From Clitopilus passeckerianus (lineage: Eukaryota; Basidiomycota; Agaricomycetes; Agaricales; Entolomataceae), in assembly GCA_944990035.1 (NCBI GenBank), contig CALYLX010000075.1, positions 62,001 to 126,000 on the forward strand: a stretch of 64,000 nucleotides of DNA. The letters are read 5' to 3'. The notes beneath the pieces were generated by a model. That model was given only the letters and a program-made list of their open reading frames with translations, made no database searches and was not told where the DNA came from. Shown here one piece after another: positions 54,791 to 64,000 of the stretch. A program made the translations under genes and the position numbers. The stretch's first letter is position 1, and every line of letters starts with the position of its first letter.

Positions 54791-56063
54791 TCGACGTCTG
54801 GACACTGCGGATTTTGAGTGCTGGATGGTGTTACTACTACTAAGCGGCCAATGGTGCTCGCCCTTACGTGCCGATGGCTACCAGTGGATTTCGGGTTCAA
54901 TCAGAAACATGCAAGCTTTGGAACCCAATATGAAGCGTACCTGTCAAGACGAGCAAGTCGATCCTCCATAACACATACACCCTCGAGCGTTTGACGACTA
55001 TTATGGTTTCTGCGAGAGGTTGCCTGGGAGTAATGTGAATGTGCTGATAGGTATGTTGAGGCAGTGGACCCAGTGCCAGTTGCTTGGATCGAGGCTGAAG
55101 TTGATGTTGGTCCCAGTTACAGGGCAAATAGTGAGAGGCAAGGATGCATAGACTTCAATACTAGTATCTTGGGGCAAAGCAGACGATGAGGACATGATGC
55201 GGGAACATGACAAGAACGGTCTGAAAAGCGCCACTGTGATCGCTTAATTTTCATCCCAAAATGGTTCGGACATGCACGTGTAGGTATTCTTCGTAAGCAG
55301 GCGCACATTCGTTTGGTGCTGTGCCTCTTACCTCAACCTGAAGCCTGAAATTTGAAAACCAAAAGCACCGTACTCCATCTCGGCAGTTTACCCAACAACA
55401 TGGATCGGCTCATCATCTCAGTGTCTCCTTCTACGCAGCAAGAGCGCCCTTTCCTGGATCACGACCTACTGCAAGATCGCTGTAGTCTCGCATGACTTCA
55501 ATCCACCGAAGATAGGGGCGCGAACAGCCAGAAAAGCATTTCCGCAGGTGATGAACAGTAATGCAGCTGTTAGCCTTGTTTGGGCGATATGGTGCGTTTT
55601 CAACTAGAGCCTCCCAGAGTCCCGGCTTATCCATGTTCTCTTGCAGGAGCATCTGACTGTCACGAATTGGCACAGATTGTATCTCAACCGTCTGCATGCT
55701 CGTGGGGCAACATTGACACCTGCGCACGTGTCCATGCGGAATTGCTTGTGGCAGCAGCTTCGGAATTGCCTGCATAGCTAATGGTAGGCTGGGGTGGAGA
55801 CATCAGAGCGTACAACGCCATGTACCTGAGGGTAAATTACCTCTGTTTCTTGTTCGCCCTAAAGTGCTGATTGAATGCTATAATAGATAACTCACAAAAT
55901 ATCAACTTTTCCCCCCTGACCTCACATCTTGCCCAACAAGTACCACGAATGCACAGGGTTCCATTCTCAACCTAGGCTTGCATGGTGCCCATCTCAGCGA
56001 CGCTTGATTTTTGCAAGCTGCTCACCACCTCAACCCCACATTGGTCTCCGACTGCCCACAGCA
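54791..56063. other. Mostly unresolved sequence
   Basis: Minus frames at 55200-54990 (SSSSALPQDTSIEVYASLPL) and 55775-55431 look weakly coding but have no identifiable family or clean splice chain. They may be remains of genes disrupted by the nearby retroelements. Confidence 0.3.
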
Positions 56064-56466
56064 ATGCTAGATCCACTCCAGAGCCTTCAATCGTGGGCGA
56101 TACAAGCAGCGAGTATGGCCGCTCTAATCACCAAGGACGTTGCGGAGGCCTTCTCGAACGTTTCATACGTCAAGACTAGCCAAGATTCAGGATGTGCATC
56201 ACTATTGCTTCATATATCCTCTCTAGAGTACTGATATTGTCCTCGTAGGAAGACGAACTCCTTGAAAAGGTGTTCCTACGCTCGCGAGTCGTCCTGGAGA
56301 CTCTACTTGAGATCAATGGAAGAAGAGAAATTCTCAGAACAGAACATCTCGCCAGCTACCACGAGTAAATTATCCTTTGGTCTCCCGTGCTTCACGGTGC
56401 TAAATGACCTTTAAATCAGACTACTCGAGCAAAGATTCGCTTTCGTCACTAAATATACCAAATGAA
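56064..56466 (+). pseudogene. Relic of NLR/MLKL-like N-terminal helical domain
   Basis: Plus strand from ATG 56064: MLDPLQSLQSWAIQAASMAA, then LITKDVAEAFSNVSYVK. Pieces with EDELLEKVFLRSRVVLETLL and LASYHE appear after a TCGTAG acceptor, then, after a 54-nt intron, LLEQRFAFVTKYTK and a stop. The first part resembles the N-terminal helical bundle preceding fungal NACHT proteins (KDVAxAFSxVPYVK). A stop follows soon after the first helix unless an intron is invoked, and the central helices are missing, so I call it a relic. Confidence 0.42.
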
Positions 56467-59309
56467 GCCCCCTCGGTCAGATCATGGATAGAGACCTCGA
56501 CTAGCTGAACGAAAGTTGGGCGTTGGTAGAGGCCAGATACGCAAGCAAACTCCTTGACGTAGTGGAACGTTTCCCACTTGCTATAACCACCCTTCGTCAC
56601 GTACCTCCTTCAAGATGGGAATGAAACTCCCCAGTCGCTGTAGGAGCCTTAGTCATGCGAGGAAACCCGGATGATCAGGATCTGGGCCCTGGAGGCGTGC
56701 TTCGGGGGCGCCGATCGAGACTGGACATATCGATTGAAGCGTCGCTCAACAGTCCACGGATGAACGCAAACCTGGAAGCCAGGACCATGTTGTCTGCATT
56801 ATCGTTCTCCCGGATGGAATGTCGAGTGGGAGCTGTAGGGAAGACTTAACCTTAGCAAATGCGCAACCACCCTCTCGAACGTATCCCTCCTCTCCACCGA
56901 CAAATCCACCACTCCACCTTGTTCCAAGCTGTTGTCGCCCGTTGGGCAGGATTATCTTGCGAACCTTCCTCCTCATGCACCCCCTGCCGTATTTGTCGTG
57001 GTCGACGAGGTGATCAAATCGACGTTCACCATGGGTGGGCGGCATTGGCTGTGGTAGAGATGTACACCGTCGTTGCGGGAGAGTATATTTGAACCAATGC
57101 ATGCGAAGACATTTCCGGAGGTTACCAACATCATGGCCATTTTGGAGATGGCGTTCCCGCCGAAAGGCAGGGTTCAACTTTAGGGTTCCCATTGTAACAC
57201 AGAGCAGGGCCTGGAAGAAGATTGGAAGCGAGAAGGACAAAGGCTCAAGATTCCCGTCGTCGCAGTCATGGTATACACCAACTAGGTGAATTATCTTGCT
57301 GCACCCATGACGGATACGGAGATCTTGAACCGTGCAATCGACTTCTGCTCGTTGGTCGCCCACACCTCTACCGCCTTCACCGTCACGGCCACAGCCACTC
57401 CGTCCAAGTCTCCTTCTACCAATACAGTCTCGACCCATCCCCAAACCTGCACCTTCTCCTCATAGCCGACGCCCTTCGAATCCTCGGCAAAGTCATCCTC
57501 AGACAAAACCAACCCCCACCCAAGCTCGCGCTCTGCATTCCCAACTTGATCACACCCTTTACGAAGCGCAAGACCTTATTAACCTTGTGTTGGCGTATAC
57601 CATGCTTTTCCGATAGGAATAAGCTGGGGAAGTGTGGAGTGGGTAATTGGATTATTTGCTTGGACGGGGTGCTTCGAGGAAGTTGGGGAAATTGTACCTC
57701 AATTGGTATGAGGCAGAGTTAAATACCTATTATAATACCTATCAATGTGTCTTAATTTGTGCTTTCCGCCCGAATATAGCTGCTCTATCAATGTCATATA
57801 GCCTTTCTGAGCGCATTATAATCGCGCTTCTACTTTCCGGTGATCCGGAATCCTATTGGCGGGATAGTTCCCTTGCGAGCGCATTATAATGTGTAGCTCC
57901 ATGGACGGGGACGGGGACGGGGACAGGGACATTGATTCGGCAGCACCGTCCTAGTACCCGAAAAGTTAGAATTCAAGAATTTTACCACACCTCTATAACA
58001 CGGTGCCATACACCATACCTTGTCCTGAAACCATGCGTTCGCGAGTTATCCAGACCCTAAAGTGAGTACGGAAGCCGCGGCAGAATGGGGCACTGTTGAA
58101 TCCCCGCTTGATTGAAGATGCCGAACGAAAGCCTATTGGCCGCACGTTGAATGGCTGACCCTTGCCGGTAGGCTGATCAATACATAGGCAATGCTACTCC
58201 GGTGAACTCCGAGATCGAACGAGAATTCGATTGGATTGTGCTGCTTGTCCAGCGTCAGATATCTAACATAGACTTACCATAGAGCTTTATTATAGCCATA
58301 TATCATCCCTAGAATGTATATCAGGTCAAACAGCAGGCAAAACTACGATATTGAAAAAGTCAGACGAACCTCGAAAGATCGATAGGGGTTTCTATACATT
58401 CCATGATCAGAGTAACGTCCGAAGCTGCAACTCTACCATCCAAACGAAAGAATAGTATTCCAAGGCCAGGCAATATACGTAGAAGTGGTACTCATAGCCT
58501 CTACTTATTACTCAACTCATTGATAGTCCGCATCTTTGTTGACTTTCTGCACGAAAGAATGCGGCCATTGTGCATCAGGTATCAAGGAAATAACAAGTTA
58601 TGTTCTCGCCGTTCACTACAGCGGCCAGATCTATGATCAATGAATACAAAGCCATTCGAGTGCACGTTATCTTTCGCATCGTGACAGAGACAGTGCAGCG
58701 CCATGAGTGAGGAATAATAACGGGCGGAAAAAGCTGCAACGACTGAGGATTGAACGCTCGAGGCCCCTAAAATTCCACCGTGCCAAAAACCACTGAGCCA
58801 TACGTCCTTTCTAAGGTAGACTTGTCTAATTTGTATGCTGAATCAGCCTCCTTGACCTGAATTATAAAGCCGAATCTGGCCATCGGCGTTCGATGCCCTG
58901 ACGCCGATTGTATATGCTTATAATACCGTATCTACATTTAGGCTCAGTGGCCATACTATAACGTCGTTTTCCACCAAATACTGGACGTGTTACAAAACGG
59001 CTACACGGACTCCTCGCTGGAGAGGAGTTCAGCACTCGACCAGGAAATGAATGTGGGCTCAGATTGCACAAGAAGATATTTGTTCCCTGCCAGCGAGCCT
59101 TTACCTGGAGGGTCGCTTTAACTTCGTGGCCATCCATCAGAATGGCCACACCGTTCCATTGTTTTCAATAGATATATTTATTCTTGTAGGTGTATCTATA
59201 TGCATGCTGTAGTCTAGTCTGATGAACCGTTCATTATATTCCTTCTTATGATCTTCAGTAATGCCCTGCCCGACTTTTCGTCTTTACAGTCAGGATTGTT
59301 CCCGCTCTG
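56467..59309. other. 2.8 kb without a supported gene
   Basis: Overlapping frames at 56.7-57.7 kb on both strands cannot be resolved into a gene. A GGGGAC hexamer run is at 57907-57924. 57.9-59.3 kb is A/T-richer and featureless to the eye. Confidence 0.35.
57903..57930. repeat. Short GGGGAC hexamer run
   Basis: Three exact GGGGAC units (57907-57924) are flanked by ggac and agggac partial units. Four close G-runs of four or three could allow a G-quadruplex on the + strand. Confidence 0.85.
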
Positions 59310-59991
59310 TTAAGAGATACAGAACCAGCTCCTATCAGACGAGAAGTTGAGCGACACGATCACCTTCAAATTGGAAAGACGCACCGTGATGATATCGCTA
59401 TCGAAGTTGTTTATCACGCGATCTAGTTTCTCCAGTTCCTCAGTCCCTCGAATCACCATACGTCTCAATAAATGTCGGTTCTGCAGTTCCATGACCAACT
59501 CAATAACCTGCTTCAGAAAGCTTGACGAGGAGCGTGAGCCTATTACCATATCCCAAATAAGTAGCACTGACTTATAGTAGTCGCCCAGCTGAGATACTAG
59601 TTCATCAAAGTACCGGTTTCGGTTGCACTCCTTCAGCCTTAAAATATATCGAAAGACCCTCCCAATCTTCCCAAGAACGCGATCGAGAAGTTCTCGACAT
59701 CTTTCCTTCTGAGTTTGAAGTTCCTAGTGCATACGAACTTCAGACATCCAGTACTAACCACTGTACAACAACAAATAATGTTACCTCCCGAATGACAAGA
59801 AGGCATTCAACACAGTTGGCGATCGCCCCCACATAAGGGATCTCCGAAAATGCCTGCGCAACTTCCTTCGCTAAGGCGAGAACCGTTGGCAGCACTTGCA
59901 TTACATCGTTCGTCGGTGGCCAATCCTGAGCTGCCGGATGTGCAGGGCGTTCGGGAATCAGAGGGAGCTTTTTGTCTTTCTGAGCAGGCAT
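59310..59991 (-). CDS. Solo MLKL/NLR-type N-terminal four-helix-bundle protein
   Basis: Two exons (59991-59785, 59723-59310) with a 61-nt GTAACA..ACTAG intron give 206 residues. After a Pro-rich N-terminus (LPLIPERPAHPAAQDWPP) comes a run of amphipathic helices: VLALAKEVAQAFSEIPYVGA, CVECLLVIREELQTQKERCR, ELLDRVLGKIGRVFRYIL, and a last helix pair with FLKQVIELVMELQNRHLLRR and LEKLDRVINNFDSDI. This matches the N-terminal bundle (MLKL-NTD-like) of many Agaricomycete NLR and kinase-like proteins, which in related systems acts in signalling or membrane-disrupting cell death. Here no NACHT, kinase or repeat domain follows: the frame ends with TAA at 59312-59310. It may be a truncated gene or a stand-alone adaptor. 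Confidence 0.65.
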
Positions 59992-61566
59992 ACCTCTAGT
60001 TAGTCTATGGAGGGAAGAGGTGGTAGTGAATGTGATGTTCTGTGAGTAACAAAATATATAGGCTCTCGAAGGGGTTCCAAACGGGGGTAAGATTCGACTG
60101 ATTTCTTACCATCCTGAAGGCAGCCTGCGCTTGTGCGCAACAGAAATTCCGAGCCTTGGAGGCCGAAAATGGCAGTATATCCGAAGCGGTGGGGTCCATA
60201 TTGATTTATAGAGTCGATGTTAAGGTACAGTCTCGAGTTGCAGTTTACACCAATATCCAAATGGGTGTGGCATCCCAAGAATGAGCCCAAACGCCACTTG
60301 GCTACAGGCCGGATCATCTACGATCAATGGCTTGAGGTATGGGAAATTAGGGTTATCAGATTTCTTCGCTTACAGGTAGAGGTAGACCCAGATGAACGGG
60401 ACAACCATCAATTTACAAACTCTCTATTCCTGTCACTAATCGCCGTCCGTGGGCACGGTCTGGCACAGCAGATTGGAAACAGCACATTGAGCCTTGCCGT
60501 TGCGAAGAAAAATGAGCCCATTTCAGCCGACCAATTCATACAGAAAATCCGGAGATCCTGTATCCACACTCTCCAAGATGAAGCCAGTAACAGGGTATGA
60601 AGACAGCATATTTTACTCATGCCTTGCTGCCGTTTGTGCGTGGCATATTACTAGAGCAGCGGTTTAGATTCGGAAATATGGTTACAGCTTTGCAACCCTG
60701 CCTTCGCCACGTGTGACGGTCCAGAGGTGCCTTCGTCGCTGGGTCCAGGTGATGCAGGGAAGCTGGCGTTATCGGAAAGAAAGACTTCATGGAAGACGGA
60801 CCAGGTAGGCATTCCCTGTGGCTAACCCCTTCCGGCCCACTTGCTGATCGAGTCGCTAATTTCGACGATCGATGAACGCATATTCAGGTTCAACAAAGTC
60901 TATTGATGACGGCCCGAATTCAGCACCCCGGGTGGTCAAGCAATGTTGTTTGATCTCCTTACTGGGATGACCGGCGGCCCCTGTGATGCATCTACGTTGG
61001 CCTCAGGACTTCTGAGACGGAGGTGTGCAATGCCGCGAATGCAGGGCCTGTTTGCTATTTGAATTTTTTTCACTCTGAAGAGCGCCATTAACCGGGAGTC
61101 TAATCGATAGCAAAAGGTTCCCTCCATTGGGGTTTGGATCCGGACGACACCAGTTACTCTATTACAGACGGTACCTCCTTGAAGACAGGAAAATTGTGAT
61201 CGCTATTAGTATTTGATGAGCCAACACAATTCGCGATCGCACGATGCAGCAGAGGATAGGGTGGAGAAAATGGGAGAATGGAGAACACACTTAGGCTGTA
61301 TCCAGATGTAACCCATGGAAAGAGAGCGACATGAAACCAAGTCGGCGGGTTCATTCTGATGTGATGACGCAATCGAACATCTTGGTCGTACGAGCGATAA
61401 GCAATCCACGGTACAAGTTGAGAAAAGGATAGCAGAGAAAGGGTAACGTTTGATGGTGACCGTTTAATTAGACGTAGCTATAAGGGCAAGCCAATCATTA
61501 CAGTGTATAGGGAAAAAACAAGCAGATCCAATCAAAGTCCATTGGCTCCATTCTTCGTTTACCTCC
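59992..61566. other. 1.6 kb, one weak frame
   Basis: A plus frame at 60217-60600 (with DERDNHQFTNSLFLSLIAV and ISADQFIQKIRRSCIHTL) looks moderately coding in its second half, but no family, start or splice partners were found. The remainder shows nothing. Confidence 0.3.
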
Positions 61567-62141
61567 CTACTGCGCCTCCCCAACCAACTGCTTAACAATC
61601 TCCACGGCCCTCTTAAACTTCCCCTTCTGCTCCACAGTCGGCTGTACGAAGCTCTCCCCACCACTACACCCCTGCGGTCCGCCATTGAACCACTGCAGAT
61701 CCTCACTAAACCACGCAATGCTCGTATCCAGTCCATAGATATCTTGACTCCCCGGCGGCTGCTCCGTAGGTATTTCTTTCAGGATTGCATGGAGCTCATC
61801 GACGAGAGAGTTATGGGTGGCGGAGGGAGAGAGGGACTTGGGGACTGCGTCGGAGAGGGAAGGTGTGCCGTCTGCGCGGGTGGCGGAGGTTATTTGGAGA
61901 GAGGTTTGGGTAGACGCTTTATCTATCGTTACTATCTGGTCAGGTGTGGGCGGGGCGAAGCCGCCTGTGATGCCTAAGAGGGGAGGGAGCCGAGTCAGTT
62001 ACCGTAAACGCAGTCGAATGAAGAGAATGAACGAATGAGTGCGTTAAGATAGCTCGGATCCTCAAGATCCCATGGTCATATCTCCAGCGAAGCCAAACAC
62101 ATACCTTTCTGAAGACGGAGAGAATATTCTTGAGGTGCCAT
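61567..62141 (-). CDS. Conserved small hypothetical protein
   Basis: Exons 62141-62105 and 61973-61567 (131-nt intron, GTATGT..TCTTAG) give 147 residues. The chosen ATG is the one shared with the pseudogene copy at 63.57 kb (ATGGCAxCTCAAGAATA). Sequence features: EYSLRLQKGITGGFAPPTPD at the N-terminus, ITSATRADGTPSLSDAV, LVDELHAILKEIPTEQPPGS, SIAWFSEDLQWFNGGPQGC, and a C-terminal amphipathic helix (KFKRAVEIVKQLVGE). No known domain, signal peptide or membrane segment. The strong conservation of the SDAV..LVDELHAIL..PPGSQDI blocks between gene and pseudogene supports it as a real gene. Function unknown. Confidence 0.68.
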
Positions 62142-63568
62142 TGTTCGTCGATGTGAGATGGATTGTGGTTGTTAGTGGATAAGAGCCGATGACGCTGCGG
62201 GGGAGATAAAGGACTGGAGAGCGGCGAGGTCGGACCGGTGATGGATGAAGTCATCAACGGAGGAAATAGCTCCGTTTGGGTCACGACGTGCTACTGCTCA
62301 AACGACGACCACAAATGAATAACGAAACACCTCTTTCGCCTCCCTTTGTGCTCCCCGTATAAGTTATTACAACAGAAAATTGCATCGCCTGCATAATACT
62401 CTTTCTGTCAAGCTCGAGCCTTCTTTCCTGTTCCTAATGGAATCGTGATTCCTCCAGTTTTCATGCCCACAATCAGCAACAGCAAATGACAGGGATCCAT
62501 TCATGATCAAGATATGGTTAAGAAGAGAACTCGGGACCATTGCGTGAGAGCAGCTGCTTGGGGAGGATTGGTGCTCGCACTAACTTGTGCCTGATGGCGA
62601 CGGCAGGAAGCTGCAATCCCTATATTTCCATCCATGACAACTCGGGCAGCCCGGGTTGACGTTATTACCAGCGCATGACTTGGACTTCGGTGCTTAAAGC
62701 TTAAGGTCTCGTATTGGATATGAGAGAGTGTGAGGTTGCGCTTTTGACCAAATACGAACTCGATAGGCCGATATATACGCTCATTATGGTCGCACACAAC
62801 ATCTACGACCAAATCCTCTCATTACTACCTCAAAGCACCACCGCCCCATTCCCTCTCAACACCTCACATATAGTCTTCCAATACATCTCGCTCATACTGC
62901 CAGCTCCAAGTCCTCCCTTCTCCCAAGCGTACCAGAGCGCTGTCCTCCCCCACTGATCGACCAGATTAACATCCAGGCTTTCATGCTCAAACAACAATAC
63001 CAATACCGAATTCGCCCTATCGACGGTGTCATTTATCCCTCTCCGTCCGATCTTCTCCTCATCCGTGTCATCACCGACAGCGAGGACTGCATGAGTGATG
63101 GTTGTTGGCGAGGCTCACCTTTTTCTCGATAAAAAGAAGACCTGACTCAGATTTGAAATATTAGGGCCCAATAAATACGAGACGATTTCATCCTGTCCGC
63201 ACCGTTTTTCTCCACAACCCTTCGCTTCTGCTCGATAAACTCATACTCTGAAGTTTCTATGTTACAGTGAGAGTCATTCTGCTTTCCAGAGGTTCGCCTT
63301 AGCCTGGATTGGATTGGGATTATAGGGAAGTGATATGGGGGACACGTACCTTGTGTAGGCATTCTTGTAAGGAGAGCTGGAATTTATAGAGTGTGTCTCG
63401 ATCGATGGCAGTAAAATCTGGAACACCAGGCTTGGATAATCCGTCGTCACCTTATTTCCGATTTGTCGGGTTCAATAGACGCCCAGTGTCGAACCTGAGG
63501 CCATCCTCTAACTCATCGGCTCTTACCAGTTGCACTTAACATCCATCTCCGAGTCCCGTCTACTCACA
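62142..63568. other. 1.4 kb between gene and its inverted pseudogene
   Basis: Short frames only, such as + 62714-62956, without motifs. Confidence 0.35.
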
Positions 63569-64000
63569 ATGGCAACTCAAGAATACACTCTCCGTCTTCT
63601 GAAAGGTGTGCCTTGGGTTACTGGAGATCCTATGTCCCCTTCACTCATTCTACCAACGTAACTGATTCGGGCATCCGAGTCCTAGGCGGCATCGTCCCAC
63701 CCCGGACGATAATGACAATCACCAAATCGCGACGCCAACCAGGCCTCCGAGTAACCTCCGCCAGTCGTCTTGGAACACGCTCCCTCAGCGACGCCCTGTG
63801 TAAAGCACAGCGTCACAACCGACTCCCTTGTCGACGAAATCCACGCGATATTGGAGGAACTGTCCATAGAGAAGCCGCCAGGGAGTCAAGATATCCATGG
63901 TATGAATACGGGTATTACGTGGGAGGTGAGGATCTGCAGTAGGTGAATAGTGGGTCACAGGGGTGTATTTGGAGGAGAAGTGAGGTGCAGGTGGATGAAG
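63569..64000 (+). pseudogene. Inverted, frameshifted copy of the hypothetical gene at 61.6-62.1 kb
   Basis: Begins ATGGCAACTCAAGAATA (63569), shares the exon-1 end CTGAAAG|GT and an acceptor near CCTAG (63684). It continues with recognisable GG(I/F)xPP, ITSA-like and SLSDA blocks. After ~63790 the conserved LVDEIHAILEEL and PPGSQDI blocks are read only in another frame, and a further shift follows before GAGGATCTGCAG. It continues past the right edge. At least two frameshifts indicate a pseudogene. Confidence 0.72.

Noticed and set aside
56746..57722. Several overlapping frames of 80-230 codons on both strands
   Set aside because: Low-complexity Pro/Arg/Gly reads without motifs; no splice-consistent model.
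58741..58807. tRNA-like stretch on the minus strand with an A-box-like TGGCTCAGTGG and a B-box-like GTTCAATCC
   Set aside because: The acceptor and T-arm stems do not pair when folded by hand, so it is not a functional tRNA; at most a decayed tRNA or SINE head.

Overview
This 64 kb window is nuclear DNA from a filamentous basidiomycete, most likely an Agaricomycete. The genes are split by many 50-70 nt GT-AG introns with basidiomycete-style branch sites. Several families are ones I know mainly from Agaricomycetes: DUF6698-type proteins, a Plavaka transposase, fungal BTG-type proteins, and solo MLKL-like N-terminal bundles. I see no bacterial operon structure, plasmid features, CRISPR array or rRNA. 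Gene models were spliced by hand from reading frames and splice sites; none has transcript support.

Layout. 0-5.5 kb holds recognisable conserved genes: the 5' part of a BTG/Tob-type anti-proliferative gene (-), a RidA-family gene with an apparent signal peptide (-), and an ICMT-like prenylcysteine methyltransferase (+). 7.2-17 kb is a paralog block: two related F-box genes, diverging (- and +), bracket two related genes of an unknown family. The first of those is a clear pseudogene and the second is intact. 17-23.5 kb is sparse: one doubtful hypothetical gene, one small disordered protein gene with four introns, and a Helitron helicase relic.

23.5-31.6 kb is a cluster of fast-evolving genes: two DUF6698-like genes, two paralogous F-box-like genes and a hypothetical gene. 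32.9-37.6 kb has three more uncharacterised genes. 38.8-43.3 kb carries a complete ten-exon Plavaka DNA-transposase gene. 44.6-51.3 kb is a full-length, apparently young Ty1/copia retrotransposon on the minus strand, with 372-bp LTRs differing at two positions, a 5-bp target duplication and a 1915-codon open reading frame.

51.6-54.8 kb contains an LTR/Gag fragment whose frame runs into a basidiomycete protein family, forming a candidate chimeric gene, followed by a cut-off membrane-protein gene. 55-64 kb is decayed: relics of an NLR-type N-terminal domain, one compact intact relative of it (59.3-60.0 kb), and a small conserved hypothetical gene with an inverted pseudogene copy running off the right edge.

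Overall this looks like an accessory, repeat-rich chromosomal region where gene families are duplicating, inverting and decaying among mobile elements. Apart from the left 5.5 kb, few genes can be given a biochemical role from sequence alone.
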